Part shown: positions 1 through 6,893 of the stretch, piece after piece
Position numbering within the stretch: position 1 is the first letter of the stretch
Layout of the letters: each line of letters starts with the position of its first letter
NCBI GenBank assembly: GCA_030549955.1
Contig: JAUQQI010000273.1
Span: 1,144 to 12,578, forward strand
DNA: 11,435 nt
DNA from: Chloroflexota bacterium
GTDB lineage: Bacteria > Chloroflexota > Dehalococcoidia > JAUQQI01
Direction: 5' to 3'
The notes under the pieces: generated by a model
What the model saw: only the letters and a program-made list of their open reading frames with translations
Database searches by the model: none
Told to the model about the DNA's origin: nothing
Position numbers and translations under genes: made by a program

Positions 1-346
1 GCTGAATGATTCCAAGGGCGGTCAGTCCGGCTAGGACGAGGGCCTGCAGAGCCGCCAGGCTCTGGGTGACGAGCAGGACCCTGCGCCTGGGAAGCCGGTC
101 AGCCAGCATGCCGCCAAAGAGAGAAAAACACAGGATGGGCAGAAACTGGAGGGCCGTGACCGTGCCGAGGGCGAGGGGCGAGTTCGTCAGGGTGAGTACG
201 AGCCAGGCCTGGGCGACCCGCTGGACCCAGGTTCCCATCTGGGATATAAACTGACCGGCCCAGAACAGCCGGTAGTTGCGGACCCTCAGGGCCTCGAACG
301 CCGCCCCAAGGCTGCTGAGAAAGCGCTCCAGTCGGGCTGCCTGCAT
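1..346 (-). CDS. MFS transporter (MFS_3 / DHA3-like), N-terminal fragment
   Basis: The minus strand reads open from an ATG at 346-344 to the window edge, giving 115 residues with no stop. The start of the protein (LRVRNYRLFWAGQFIS, residues 20-35) followed by GTWVQRVAQAWLVLTLTNSP is typical of the MFS_3 branch of major facilitator exporters, the group that includes EntS-like and macrolide-efflux-like proteins. Hydrophobic segments lie around residues 28-55, 60-80 and 90-113. A loop motif GGMLADRLPRRR (78-89) matches the MFS 'motif A' between helices 2 and 3. An inner-membrane, proton-driven exporter is inferred; the substrate cannot be told. The ribosome-binding site is weak (AGG about ten bases upstream). 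The gene is divergent from the small ORF at 436. A different frame here also stays open (99-362), but its product looks like nothing. Confidence 0.85.
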   Translation of the reverse strand, partial: MQAARLERFLSSLGAAFEALRVRNYRLFWAGQFISQMGTWVQRVAQAWLVLTLTNSPLALGTVTALQFLPILCFSLFGGMLADRLPRRRVLLVTQSLAALQALVLAGLTALGIIQ

Positions 347-398
347 CTCTACTGACCTGCAATTTCGGGGATCAACCGGCGCCTGCCGACCTGCCCAC

Positions 399-408
399 AG
401 TATACAAT
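399..408. promoter_or_regulatory. Possible -10 elements in the divergent spacer
   Basis: The 89-base gap between the divergent transporter and the small ORF contains AGTATACAAT. Read on the plus strand it gives TACAAT (403-408), and on the minus strand TATACT (404-399), each one base from the TATAAT consensus. Neither has a convincing -35 box 16-18 bases upstream. A promoter in either or both directions is a guess based on position and on this being the AT-rich part of the gap. Confidence 0.25.
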
Positions 409-435
409 TGCGGTAGACCGACAGGAAAGCCCGCA

Positions 436-558
436 ATGATTATCGACTGGTTTCTACGCAACCGCGAATGGGTCGCCGCTGCCGTCATCCTGGCCACCGG
501 TTTCGGAATAGGTCTGTGGGAAATCTTCCGCTGGATTCGCGGCAGGCAATCAGATTAG
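436..558 (+). CDS. Small single-pass membrane protein, hypothetical (40 aa)
   Basis: An ATG at 436 opens a 40-codon frame ending with TAG at 556-558. The product starts MIIDWFLRNREW, continues with a hydrophobic stretch (about residues 12-28, VAAAVILATGFGIGLWE), and ends in a basic tail (FRWIRGRQSD). This is the layout of a one-helix membrane protein with charged ends. An AGGA (423-426) lies nine bases before the start. It sits between the divergent transporter and iclR, and a small hairpin follows directly after the stop. I do not recognise a family. The amphipathic ends and clean helix favour a real gene, but the length allows chance, and no function is proposed. Confidence 0.5.
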   Translation: MIIDWFLRNREWVAAAVILATGFGIGLWEIFRWIRGRQSD

Positions 559-577
559 GCGCCTGCAAAGGCGCTTT
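559..577 (+). terminator. Weak hairpin directly after the small ORF
   Basis: GCGCC (559-563) pairs with GGCGC (570-574) around a six-base loop, followed by TTT. The stem is only five pairs and the T run is short. It could be a weak intrinsic terminator for the small membrane ORF, whose stop codon ends one base before the stem. Confidence 0.3.
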
Positions 578-633
578 GTGCGTTCCCGCGACAAATCCGT
601 CCCGGTTCGCGGACCATCTTTAGAAGTTTTTTA

Positions 634-653
634 CGGGTTCCCCCGGATTTTTT
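634..653 (+). terminator. Possible weak terminator-like hairpin upstream of iclR
   Basis: CGGG (634-637) and CCCG (642-645) flank a four-base loop and are followed by GATTTTTT. The stem is very short, so this is only suggestive. It lies in the AT-rich leader (about 615-710) before iclR. I could not assign a promoter in this leader; a regulator-binding site could also lie here. Confidence 0.2.
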
Positions 654-724
654 AGGCCGTTTTTAGTTAAGTTCGCCGAGAATTTAGCCCGGAAAGTAAA
701 CAAGATTCTTCCAGGAGGCAGAGA

Positions 725-1549
725 ATGGTTGCCAGGGGAACCCGGGAGCTGACGGCTGAAGCCGGCCTTGTTCGGTCGGTTCTCCGGGCGCTCGAACTTC
801 TCGAGCTTCTGGGCTCCAGCTCGGAGCCCGTCGGGGTCGTTCAACTTGCCCGGATGCTGCGCCTCCCGCCAAGCACCGCCCACCGGCTTTGTCGAAGTCT
901 GGTTCGGGCCGGGTTCATCGCCCAGGCCCCGGCCACCGGCCGCTATACGGTCGGCCCGAACCTCCTCCGGGTAGCCGCCGGCTGGGGTCCCGACCTCCTG
1001 CTCGGTCCCCAGGCGGAGGGGGTCCTCTGCCGCCTGCGGGATGAAGTGCGCCAGACGACATTCCTGGCCCTGGCCCGGCATGACTCGGCGATGGTCGTCG
1101 CCGAGGCCGAAGACTGGCTCAGGGCCGGTCCTGCCCCGAGGGACCTCCTCCCACTGCATGCGACGGCTGCGGGCAAGCTGCTCCTGGGGTTTTCGCCGCC
1201 CGGCTGGGTCTCAGCGTGGCTTGGGCGGGCAGTGTTGCGCCGTTACACTGACCGAACCATTGTCACCCCGGAACAGCTGCGCCGGCAGATTGACGAAATC
1301 CGGGCCCGGAGGTTTTCGGTGGAAGATGAAGAGTTCGTCCGGGGCGTCCGGGCCCTGGCGGTTCCCGTCCGCCTCTGGGACGACCGGACCGTCGCGGCCC
1401 TAACGGTGGCAGGTCCGGCCCACAGCCTCGGGCCGCAGGACGGCAGGCTGATTCTGGATGCCATGCTCCGGGCGGCCGCGGAACTCTCGGCCGGGTTTGA
1501 GGGCAGTTCGGTTGGCGGCCCCCCGGCGGGTGACGGGAGGACCAGTTGA
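725..1549 (+). CDS. IclR-family transcriptional regulator
   Basis: This 274-residue protein has the IclR layout. A winged helix-turn-helix spans about residues 15-82 (RALELLELLG, then a recognition region LARMLRLPPSTAHRLCRSLVRAGFI, then the wing GRYTVGPNLL). An effector-binding domain follows at about 88-258, with the family signature LPLHATAAGKLLLGF (142-156) and the later block DEEFVRGVRALAVPV (201-215). Family length is about 250-270, so the protein is full-length; the Gly/Pro-rich tail after residue 258 is extra. AGGAGG at 713-718 sits six bases before the ATG and fixes the start. Family members are dimeric repressors or activators of catabolic and efflux genes that respond to small carboxylates. 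Neither its effector nor its target can be read here. Candidates by position are the nearby transporter, the small ORF or itself. Confidence 0.95.
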   Translation: MVARGTRELTAEAGLVRSVLRALELLELLGSSSEPVGVVQLARMLRLPPSTAHRLCRSLVRAGFIAQAPATGRYTVGPNLLRVAAGWGPDLLLGPQAEGVLCRLRDEVRQTTFLALARHDSAMVVAEAEDWLRAGPAPRDLLPLHATAAGKLLLGFSPPGWVSAWLGRAVLRRYTDRTIVTPEQLRRQIDEIRARRFSVEDEEFVRGVRALAVPVRLWDDRTVAALTVAGPAHSLGPQDGRLILDAMLRAAAELSAGFEGSSVGGPPAGDGRTS

Positions 1550-1564
1550 GACCTTTCGGGGTCT
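1549..1564 (+). terminator. Weak hairpin at the iclR stop codon
   Basis: AGACC (1549-1553) pairs with GGTCT (1560-1564) around a six-base loop, starting in the last base of the iclR stop codon. No T run follows (TTCC), so termination is doubtful. Read-through from iclR into tatA 99 bases downstream is possible. Confidence 0.2.
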
Positions 1565-1637
1565 TCCATGGCCTGGCTGTCGTCGGCCAGCAGTTAGGGG
1601 CGGGTGTTGCCCTGTTGGCTTCTCTCCGGTTCGGAGC

Positions 1638-1642
1638 GGAGG
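1638..1642 (+). promoter_or_regulatory. Ribosome-binding site that sets the tatA GTG start
   Basis: GGAGG at 1638-1642 lies six bases before GTG 1649-1651. This selects the GTG over the in-frame ATG at 1604, which would add fifteen residues not seen at the front of TatA proteins. Confidence 0.8.
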
Positions 1643-1648
1643 TTCCCT

Positions 1649-1846
1649 GTGCCGAATCTAGGCATCCCTGAACTGCTCATTATCCTGGCTATCGCCCTGG
1701 TCGTTTTCGGGCCGGGCAAGCTTCCGGACCTCGGAAAGGCCCTTGGGACCGGGCTGAGGGAATTCCAGCGGTCGGTCCGGGGTGAAGAGGGGCCGCCGGC
1801 CAGCGAAAACCGACCCAGCGGAGCATCGGACCAGACCGCCCGCTAA
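1649..1846 (+). CDS. tatA: Twin-arginine translocase subunit TatA/E
   Basis: The gene encodes a 65-residue protein beginning [33 protein letters not shown]. This is the TatA/E pattern: a very short periplasmic N-terminus, one membrane helix (about residues 6-21), the [14 protein letters not shown] hinge, then an amphipathic helix (to about residue 42) and a polar, disordered tail. TatA oligomers form the conduit by which folded proteins carrying a twin-arginine signal cross the inner membrane, working with TatC. No tatC is in the window. The GTG start is supported by GGAGG six bases upstream and by family N-termini. The protein is at the short end for the family. The gene may be co-transcribed with iclR or have its own promoter, which I did not find. 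Its TAA stop (1844-1846) overlaps the trpA stop on the other strand. Confidence 0.93.
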   Translation: MPNLGIPELLIILAIALVVFGPGKLPDLGKALGTGLREFQRSVRGEEGPPASENRPSGASDQTAR

Positions 1847-2649
1847 CCGTCAGCGGCCGCGGCCCGAAGGCCAGCGATATACGCCCGGATCTCCGCAGGC
1901 CACTGTTCCGGCGGGGTGGCTTCGACCCGGTCAATGAGCCCGCTCCCCACAACGACGGCGTCAGCGAGCCCCCGCAGGGCCCGGACCTGCTCCGGCCGGG
2001 AGATGCCGAAACCAACGGCCAGGGGCAGCCCGGAAACGGCTCGGACCCGTCTGAGGAAGCGGTCGAGACCCGGGGCAAGGGTATCCCGCGCACCCGTCAC
2101 CCCCGTGAGGCTCACGCAGTAAATAAACCCGCTGGCCGCGGCCGCGACCTTCCGGAGCCGGTCTTCCGGGGAATTCGGGGCCGCCAGGAAGATCAGGTCG
2201 ACCCGGCGACGCCGGGCCGCTTCCAGAATCGGCCCCGCTTCGTCTGGGGGCAGGTCCGGGACGATCAGGCCGTCGATGCCGGCCGCCGCCAGCTCGGCGC
2301 AAAACCGGTCCTCACCCTGGGTCACCACCGGGTTGAAATACGTCATCACAACCAGGGGCTGGCCGTAGCCCGCGGCCCGAAGTCGGGCCGCAAGCTCAAG
2401 AGCATGCTCCGGCCGGCCGCCGGCCCGAAGGGCATGGTAGCTGGCCCGCTGGATCGTCGCCCCGTCCGCGAGGGGGTCGCTAAACGGGATGCCGAGCTCC
2501 AGAAGGTCGGCGCCGGCGTCCAGGACCAGACGGGCCAGCTCCCACCCGGCGGTCAGGTCCGGGTAGCCGACGGTGACATAGGTAAACAGGCCCAGCCGGT
2601 TCTGGGTCTTCAGGCGGCAAAAGAGTTCGTCAATTCGGCCTGGAGTCAT
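1843..2649 (-). CDS. trpA: Tryptophan synthase alpha subunit
   Basis: The 268-residue TIM-barrel protein cleaves indole-3-glycerol phosphate to indole and glyceraldehyde 3-phosphate and passes indole to the beta subunit. The signature [13 protein letters not shown] (51-63) carries the two catalytic acids, Glu51 and Asp62, matching Glu49 and Asp60 of the Salmonella enzyme. Other family blocks are [10 protein letters not shown] (128-137), [11 protein letters not shown] (154-164), SLTGVTGAR (180-188) and the phosphate-binding end VGFGIS (212-217) with VVVGSGLID (232-240). Length is normal. The ATG overlaps the trpB stop as ATGA, so translation is probably coupled to trpB, and the upstream ribosome site is weak. 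It is the last gene of the operon. Its TAG stop (1845-1843) overlaps the tatA stop, and no terminator is visible after it. Confidence 0.98.
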   Translation of the reverse strand: MTPGRIDELFCRLKTQNRLGLFTYVTVGYPDLTAGWELARLVLDAGADLLELGIPFSDPLADGATIQRASYHALRAGGRPEHALELAARLRAAGYGQPLVVMTYFNPVVTQGEDRFCAELAAAGIDGLIVPDLPPDEAGPILEAARRRRVDLIFLAAPNSPEDRLRKVAAAASGFIYCVSLTGVTGARDTLAPGLDRFLRRVRAVSGLPLAVGFGISRPEQVRALRGLADAVVVGSGLIDRVEATPPEQWPAEIRAYIAGLRAAAADG

Positions 2650-3830
2650 TCGACCGGCACCAAATCCAGGTCCTTATCCCCCCGGCCGCTAAGATTTATC
2701 AGGATCAGCCGGCCCGGCTCCTGACGGCCCAGTTCAAGGGCGTAGGCGATGGCGTGGGCGGCCTCCAGGGCGGGCAGGATTCCCTCGGTCCGGGCCAGGG
2801 TCCGGAATGCCGCCAGGGCGGCGGCATCGTCGACGGCCACGTAAGTGACCCGCCCGGTTTCTTTCAGAAAGCTGTGCTCCGGGCCGACTGCCGGGTAGTC
2901 AAGGCCCGGGGCGACGCTGTGGGTCTCCCGGACCTGCCCGGCTTCATCCTGCAGGAGGTAGGTGTAGGCCCCATGCAGGACGCCGGGGCGCCCGGCCACA
3001 AGGCTGGCCGCGTGGGCACCGGTCTCGGTCCCCTGGCCCGCCGCCTCAACCCCCACCAGCCGGACCGCCGGGTCGGCAAGAAACCCGTGGAAGATGCCAA
3101 GGGCGTTACTGCCGCCGCCGACGCAGGCCACCACGTAGTCCGGCAGGCGGCCGGCCTGGTCCAGCACTTGTTGCCGGGCCTCCTGCCCGATGACGGCCTG
3201 GAAGTCCCGGACGATCCGGGGGTAGGGATGGGGCCCTACCACGCTCCCGATGAGGTAGTAGGTATCGTGGACGTTGGTCACCCAGTCGCGAATCGCCTCG
3301 TTGATCGCATCCTTAAGGGTCTGGCTGCCCGTGGCCACCGCCCGGACCTCAGCCCCCAGAAGCCGCATCCGTCGGACGTTGAGAGCCTGGCGCCGAACAT
3401 CCTCGGCCCCCATGTAAACCACACATTGGAGGCCGAGCATGGCGCAGACCGTTGCCGTCGCCACCCCGTGCTGACCGGCCCCCGTCTCGGCGATGATTCG
3501 CCGCTTCCCCAGCCGTCGGGCCAGGAGAGCCTGCCCGAGGGCGTTGTTAATTTTGTGGGCGCCCGTGTGGGCCAGGTCCTCTCGTTTGAGGTAGATGGTG
3601 GCCCCGACCAGCTCGCCGAGTCTGGCCGCCTGGTAAAGGGGAGTCGGGCGGCCGACGTAATGGCGCTGATAGTAGTCAAGTTCCTGCCGAAAACCTGGGT
3701 CGGCCCGGAACCATTCGTAGGCAGCTTCGAGCTCCATGAGGGCAGGGATCAGGGTTTCGGGAACGTACCGGCCCCCAAACCGCCCGAACCGGCCCCGCTC
3801 ATCCGGGAGTTTCTCCGTCAAATGTGCCAT
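2646..3830 (-). CDS. trpB: Tryptophan synthase beta subunit (TrpB1 type)
   Basis: This 394-residue PLP enzyme condenses indole with L-serine to give L-tryptophan in an alpha2-beta2 complex with TrpA. It opens with the standard [15 protein letters not shown] (13-27). [13 protein letters not shown] (88-100) contains the PLP-binding Lys93, ETGAGQHG (115-122) contains the catalytic Glu115, GGGSN (238-242) binds the PLP phosphate, and SGRGDKD (381-387) lies near the C-terminus. Length and motifs are those of the classical TrpB1 that partners TrpA, and the adjacent trpA supports this. The start is sixteen bases after the trpF stop. No good Shine-Dalgarno is seen before it (AAGCGGGACCGGACGCTG), so it may rely on ribosomes arriving from trpF. 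The stop overlaps the trpA start (ATGA). This is the second of two beta subunits in the same operon. Confidence 0.98.
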   Translation of the reverse strand: MAHLTEKLPDERGRFGRFGGRYVPETLIPALMELEAAYEWFRADPGFRQELDYYQRHYVGRPTPLYQAARLGELVGATIYLKREDLAHTGAHKINNALGQALLARRLGKRRIIAETGAGQHGVATATVCAMLGLQCVVYMGAEDVRRQALNVRRMRLLGAEVRAVATGSQTLKDAINEAIRDWVTNVHDTYYLIGSVVGPHPYPRIVRDFQAVIGQEARQQVLDQAGRLPDYVVACVGGGSNALGIFHGFLADPAVRLVGVEAAGQGTETGAHAASLVAGRPGVLHGAYTYLLQDEAGQVRETHSVAPGLDYPAVGPEHSFLKETGRVTYVAVDDAAALAAFRTLARTEGILPALEAAHAIAYALELGRQEPGRLILINLSGRGDKDLDLVPVE

Positions 3831-3846
3831 CAGCGTCCGGTCCCGC

Positions 3847-4488
3847 TTATTGTTTTAGCACCGCCCCGGCGTCTCGTGCTTGCCGGACGAAGGCCCGGAC
3901 CCTGGCCGGGTCCTTCCGGCCGTCGGATTCGACCCCGCTTGAGACGTCAACCCCCGCGGGTCGCACGAGGCTCACCGCGGCGGCGACGTTTTCGGGCGTA
4001 AGGCCCCCGGCCAGGATTACCGGGTAAGTCCGGGCAAGCTCGGCCGCGAGGGTCCAGTCGGTACTGACCCCGGTGCCGCCGTACCGGCCCGGAACGAAGG
4101 CATCCAGGTGAATGAACTCGACGACCTCAGCGTACCGGGTCGCCACATCCAGCGATGGACGTCCGGCCAGGTGAATCGTTTTCCAGACCGGGACCCGGAT
4201 CCGCCGACAGAGGTCGGGCGGCTCGTCCCCACTCAGCTGAACCCGGTCGAGCCGGCAGAGCTCCACAACTGCGTTAACGTCGTCGGGGTTTGGGTTGACA
4301 AAGACCCCCACGATAAGCGGCCGATTTCTGCCGTTGAGGCGGTGAACCAGCGCCCGAACCTCATGCGGGGTTACCTGCCGCCGGCTCGGGGCGAAGACGA
4401 ACCCGACGAAGTCTGCCCCGGCCCCGGCGGCAACCTCCAGGTCGGTCCAGCTCCGCAGGCCGCAGATTTTAACTAGAAGCCCACCCAT
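3847..4488 (-). CDS. trpF: Phosphoribosylanthranilate isomerase
   Basis: The 213-residue TIM-barrel isomerase converts N-(5-phosphoribosyl)anthranilate to the ribulose form (CdRP), the step between TrpD and TrpC. The N-terminal VKICGL carries the catalytic Cys9. The second catalytic acid is Asp129 in [16 protein letters not shown] (125-140), and phosphate-binding loops are [11 protein letters not shown] (158-168) and DVSSGVES (181-188). The usual QLHG block reads QLSG here (84-87), a modest change. I chose the ATG at 4488 because family proteins begin just before VKICG. The frame stays open for 61 more codons upstream inside trpC, but that extension is low-complexity Pro/Arg/Gly and unrelated to TrpF. 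GGAG seven bases upstream supports the choice. The gene overlaps the trpC end by sixteen bases. Confidence 0.97.
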   Translation of the reverse strand: MGGLLVKICGLRSWTDLEVAAGAGADFVGFVFAPSRRQVTPHEVRALVHRLNGRNRPLIVGVFVNPNPDDVNAVVELCRLDRVQLSGDEPPDLCRRIRVPVWKTIHLAGRPSLDVATRYAEVVEFIHLDAFVPGRYGGTGVSTDWTLAAELARTYPVILAGGLTPENVAAAVSLVRPAGVDVSSGVESDGRKDPARVRAFVRQARDAGAVLKQ

Positions 4489-5285
4489 AACCGCGCTCCG
4501 GTCAGGTTGGCCAGGGCCCGGCCGGGGTCGGGTGCCCGCATCAGCGCCTCCCCGACCAGGACGGCATCGTAGCCGGCCGCCGCGACCCTCCGCAGGTCGT
4601 CCGGGGACCTCAGGCCGCTTTCGGCAACGGTCAGAACCCCGGGCGGAATGAGGGGGCGGAGGCGCAGGCACGTGTCCGGGTCGACCTCCAGGGTCTTTAA
4701 ATTGCGATTGTTCACGCCGATTATCGTCGCCCCGGCCTCCAGGGCAACCTCCAGCTCAGCCCCGGTATGGACTTCGACCAGGGCTTCAAGGCCAAGCCGC
4801 CGGGCGAGGCCGAGCAGGTTTTTAAGGTCGGCCGGGTCAAGGGCGGCAACGACGAGCAGGATGGCATCGGCCCCGGCCGCCCGGGCCTCGTAAACCTGAT
4901 AGTCGGTGACAATGAAGTCTTTTTGCAGGAGCGGGAGGGCCCGCCCGAGTCGCTCAGTCAGCTGACGGGCCCGGTCCAGGTAAGAGAGGTCACCGCCAAA
5001 GAATTCGGGTTCGGTCAGAATCGAGAGGGCCGCGGCCCCGGCCCGAACATATCCGGTCACGACCGCCTCAAAGTCCGCGGCCGAGCGAATCACGCCGGCC
5101 GAAGGGGACGCAAATTTCACCTCGGCAATGACCGAAAGGCCCGGCTGGCCCAGGGCGGACGCGAAGTCCCGGACCGGCGGGGCCGACCCGAGGGCCGACC
5201 GCACCAGCGGCCCGTTGGCGGCCGCCCGGGCTTCGGCCCGCCAGCGAACCCGGGCAACAATTTCCTTAAGGGCCTCGACGGTCAC
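4473..5285 (-). CDS. trpC: Indole-3-glycerol phosphate synthase
   Basis: The 270-residue TIM-barrel enzyme closes and decarboxylates CdRP to indole-3-glycerol phosphate. Visible active-site blocks are VIAEVKFASPSAG (52-64, with Glu55 and Lys57), LLQKDFIV (119-126, with Lys122), LVEVHTG (169-175, with Glu171), IIGVNNRNL (188-196), VAESGLRS (220-227) and the phosphate site VLVGEALMR (242-250). The first motif is usually K-R/K-A-S-P-S and has Phe in place of the second basic residue; the catalytic Lys is kept. The start is GTG (5285-5283), only two bases after the trpD stop, with a G-rich ribosome site (GGGGG at 5294-5298) inside trpD. It is a stand-alone TrpC, not fused to TrpF as in enteric bacteria. 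Confidence 0.97.
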   Translation of the reverse strand: MTVEALKEIVARVRWRAEARAAANGPLVRSALGSAPPVRDFASALGQPGLSVIAEVKFASPSAGVIRSAADFEAVVTGYVRAGAAALSILTEPEFFGGDLSYLDRARQLTERLGRALPLLQKDFIVTDYQVYEARAAGADAILLVVAALDPADLKNLLGLARRLGLEALVEVHTGAELEVALEAGATIIGVNNRNLKTLEVDPDTCLRLRPLIPPGVLTVAESGLRSPDDLRRVAAAGYDAVLVGEALMRAPDPGRALANLTGARLWVGF

Positions 5286-5287
5286 CC

Positions 5288-6316
5288 TCAGTACCCCCTG
5301 GGCAGGCCGAGCATCCGGCTCCGGCTGATGAGGCCTTCCAGTTTGGCCCGGGCCGCCCCGCTGTCAATGGACCGGCGGGCAAGCTCAATCCCTTCCCGGA
5401 AGTCCTCGGCCAGTCCGCCGACCACCAGGGCCGCGGCCGCGTTGAGCACGACCACGTCCCGGCGGGGTCCGGGCACCCCGGTCAGCACCTCCCGGACCAG
5501 GACCGCGTTAAGGGCCGCAGTGCCCCCGGCCACCTCCATCAGGCTCGCCCGCCTGAACCCCAGGTCTTCGGGGTTGAGAACAAACTGCCGGATGCCGTCC
5601 GGGGAGACGTCGTAGACGGTGGTCGGGCCGCTCAGCGAGACCTCGTCGACCCCATCGTGGCCGTGAACGACGAATGCTCGCCTGGTTCCCAGATTCTGGA
5701 GGGCCTGGGCCAGTTTCGGGGCCGCGGCCGGGTCGGCAACCCCGAGCACCTGCTGCTCGGCGCCCGCCGGATTGGTCAGGGGGCCGAGCCAGTTAAACAC
5801 CGTTCGGATGCCGACCTCGCGGCGGGGCCCGGCGGCATGCTTCATCGCCGGGTGGTAGATAGGTGCGAAAAGAAAGCCGATACCCTCTTCCCGAATGCAG
5901 GTTGCAACCTCTTCCGGCCCCAGGTCAATCTTGACCCCAAGGGCCTCGAGGACATCCGCTGACCCGCACCGGCTCGACATGGCCCGGTTTCCGTGCTTGG
6001 CAACTCGCAACCCCGCCCCGGCCGCAACGAAGGCCGCGGCCGTGGAGATATTGAACGTGCCGAACCCGTCGCCGCCGGTTCCGCAGGTATCGACCAGGCC
6101 ACTGAGGCCCTCGACCCGGACGCACCGGGCCCGCATTACCCGGGCCATTCCCGTGATTTCGTCGGCGGTCTCGCCCTTCATCCGCAGGCCGACAAGGAAT
6201 GCCCCGATCTGAGCCGGGGTCGCCGACCCGTCCATGATCTCGGCCATAACGTCGGCGGCCTCGTCCGCGGTAAGGTCCTCGCCGGCTGTAACCTTAGCGA
6301 TGGCTTCCCGTATCAT
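5288..6316 (-). CDS. trpD: Anthranilate phosphoribosyltransferase
   Basis: The 342-residue enzyme joins anthranilate to PRPP, giving phosphoribosylanthranilate and pyrophosphate. The helical N-terminal domain (about 1-70) is followed by the glycine loop VDTCGTGGDGFGTFNIST (75-92), which binds PRPP and Mg2+. Next comes AKHGNRAMSSRCGSADVLEALG (106-127), the usual anthranilate/PRPP-contacting stretch. Downstream blocks such as FLFAPIYHPAMKHA and RTVFNWLGPLTNPA are also characteristic of the family. Length is normal, and it is a stand-alone TrpD, not fused to TrpG. The ATG at 6316 lies inside the end of trpG, overlapping by 23 bases, behind a GGGAGGG ribosome site, so coupling with trpG is likely. 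Confidence 0.98.
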   Translation of the reverse strand: MIREAIAKVTAGEDLTADEAADVMAEIMDGSATPAQIGAFLVGLRMKGETADEITGMARVMRARCVRVEGLSGLVDTCGTGGDGFGTFNISTAAAFVAAGAGLRVAKHGNRAMSSRCGSADVLEALGVKIDLGPEEVATCIREEGIGFLFAPIYHPAMKHAAGPRREVGIRTVFNWLGPLTNPAGAEQQVLGVADPAAAPKLAQALQNLGTRRAFVVHGHDGVDEVSLSGPTTVYDVSPDGIRQFVLNPEDLGFRRASLMEVAGGTAALNAVLVREVLTGVPGPRRDVVVLNAAAALVVGGLAEDFREGIELARRSIDSGAARAKLEGLISRSRMLGLPRGY

Positions 6317-6893
6317 CGTTCCCTCCCTCGCAACGGCTCAAAAAGTTTTTCAGAATCGTTTTGCCGTACTCGGTCATAATCGACTCCGGATGGAACTGGA
6401 CCCCCTCCACCGGGAAGCGCCGGTGGCGCAGGCCCATTACCAGGCCCCGGTCGGTCCGGGCCGTGACTTCAAGGCAGTCCGGGACCGAATCGGCCGCCAC
6501 GACCAGGGAGTGGTAGCGGATCGCCCGGAACGGGCTGGGAACCCCCCGGAAAATCCCCCGGCCATCGTGGTAGATAAGGGACATCTTCCCGTGGTAAAGC
6601 TCGTCGGCCCGTACAATCCGCCCGCCGAAGGCCTCGCCGATGCACTGGTGGCCCAGGCAGACCCCGAGAATCGGGACCCGGTTGCCGAGCTGGCGAATCA
6701 GTTCCACGGAAATTCCGGCCTCGCGCGGCGTACAGGGGCCGGGCGAGACCACCAGTCCGTCGGGGCCAAGCGCCTCCTCCTCGCCAACCGTGACCTCGTC
6801 GTTCCGGACGACCTCAACCCGGGCACCCAGCTCGGAGAGGTACTGATAGAGGTTGTACGTGAAGCTGTCGTAGTTATCGATGAGCAGGATCAT
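6294..6893 (-). CDS. trpG: Anthranilate synthase component II (glutamine amidotransferase)
   Basis: This 199-residue class I glutamine amidotransferase hydrolyses glutamine and channels ammonia to TrpE. It starts [15 protein letters not shown], the standard beginning of TrpG/PabA. The nucleophile is Cys79 in LGVCLGHQ (76-83), and the triad is completed by His168 and Glu170 in VQFHPES (165-171). The oxyanion-region motif SPGPCTP is at 50-56. The frame can be read eighteen residues further upstream (to 6947), but that part lies inside trpE and looks like shadow sequence. GGAGG seven bases before the ATG at 6893 supports the shorter form. The start overlaps the trpE stop (ATGA). In some Firmicutes a single TrpG also serves p-aminobenzoate synthesis; this cannot be judged here. 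Confidence 0.97.
   Translation of the reverse strand: MILLIDNYDSFTYNLYQYLSELGARVEVVRNDEVTVGEEEALGPDGLVVSPGPCTPREAGISVELIRQLGNRVPILGVCLGHQCIGEAFGGRIVRADELYHGKMSLIYHDGRGIFRGVPSPFRAIRYHSLVVAADSVPDCLEVTARTDRGLVMGLRHRRFPVEGVQFHPESIMTEYGKTILKNFLSRCEGGNDDTGSHR

Noticed and set aside
99..362. 87-codon frame overlapping the transporter start
   Set aside because: It is out of frame with the clear MFS_3 sequence and gives a Pro/Gly/Arg-rich product.
620..1159. 179-codon minus-strand frame opposite iclR
   Set aside because: It covers the iclR ribosome site and helix-turn-helix region, and its product resembles nothing.
2754..4001. 415-codon open frame on the plus strand opposite trpB and trpF
   Set aside because: It is a shadow of trpB with Gly/Pro/Arg-rich sequence and no recognisable domain.
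4489..4671. 61-residue N-terminal extension of TrpF
   Set aside because: It lies inside trpC, is low-complexity Pro/Gly/Arg, and TrpF proteins begin just before VKICG; GGAG precedes the ATG at 4488.
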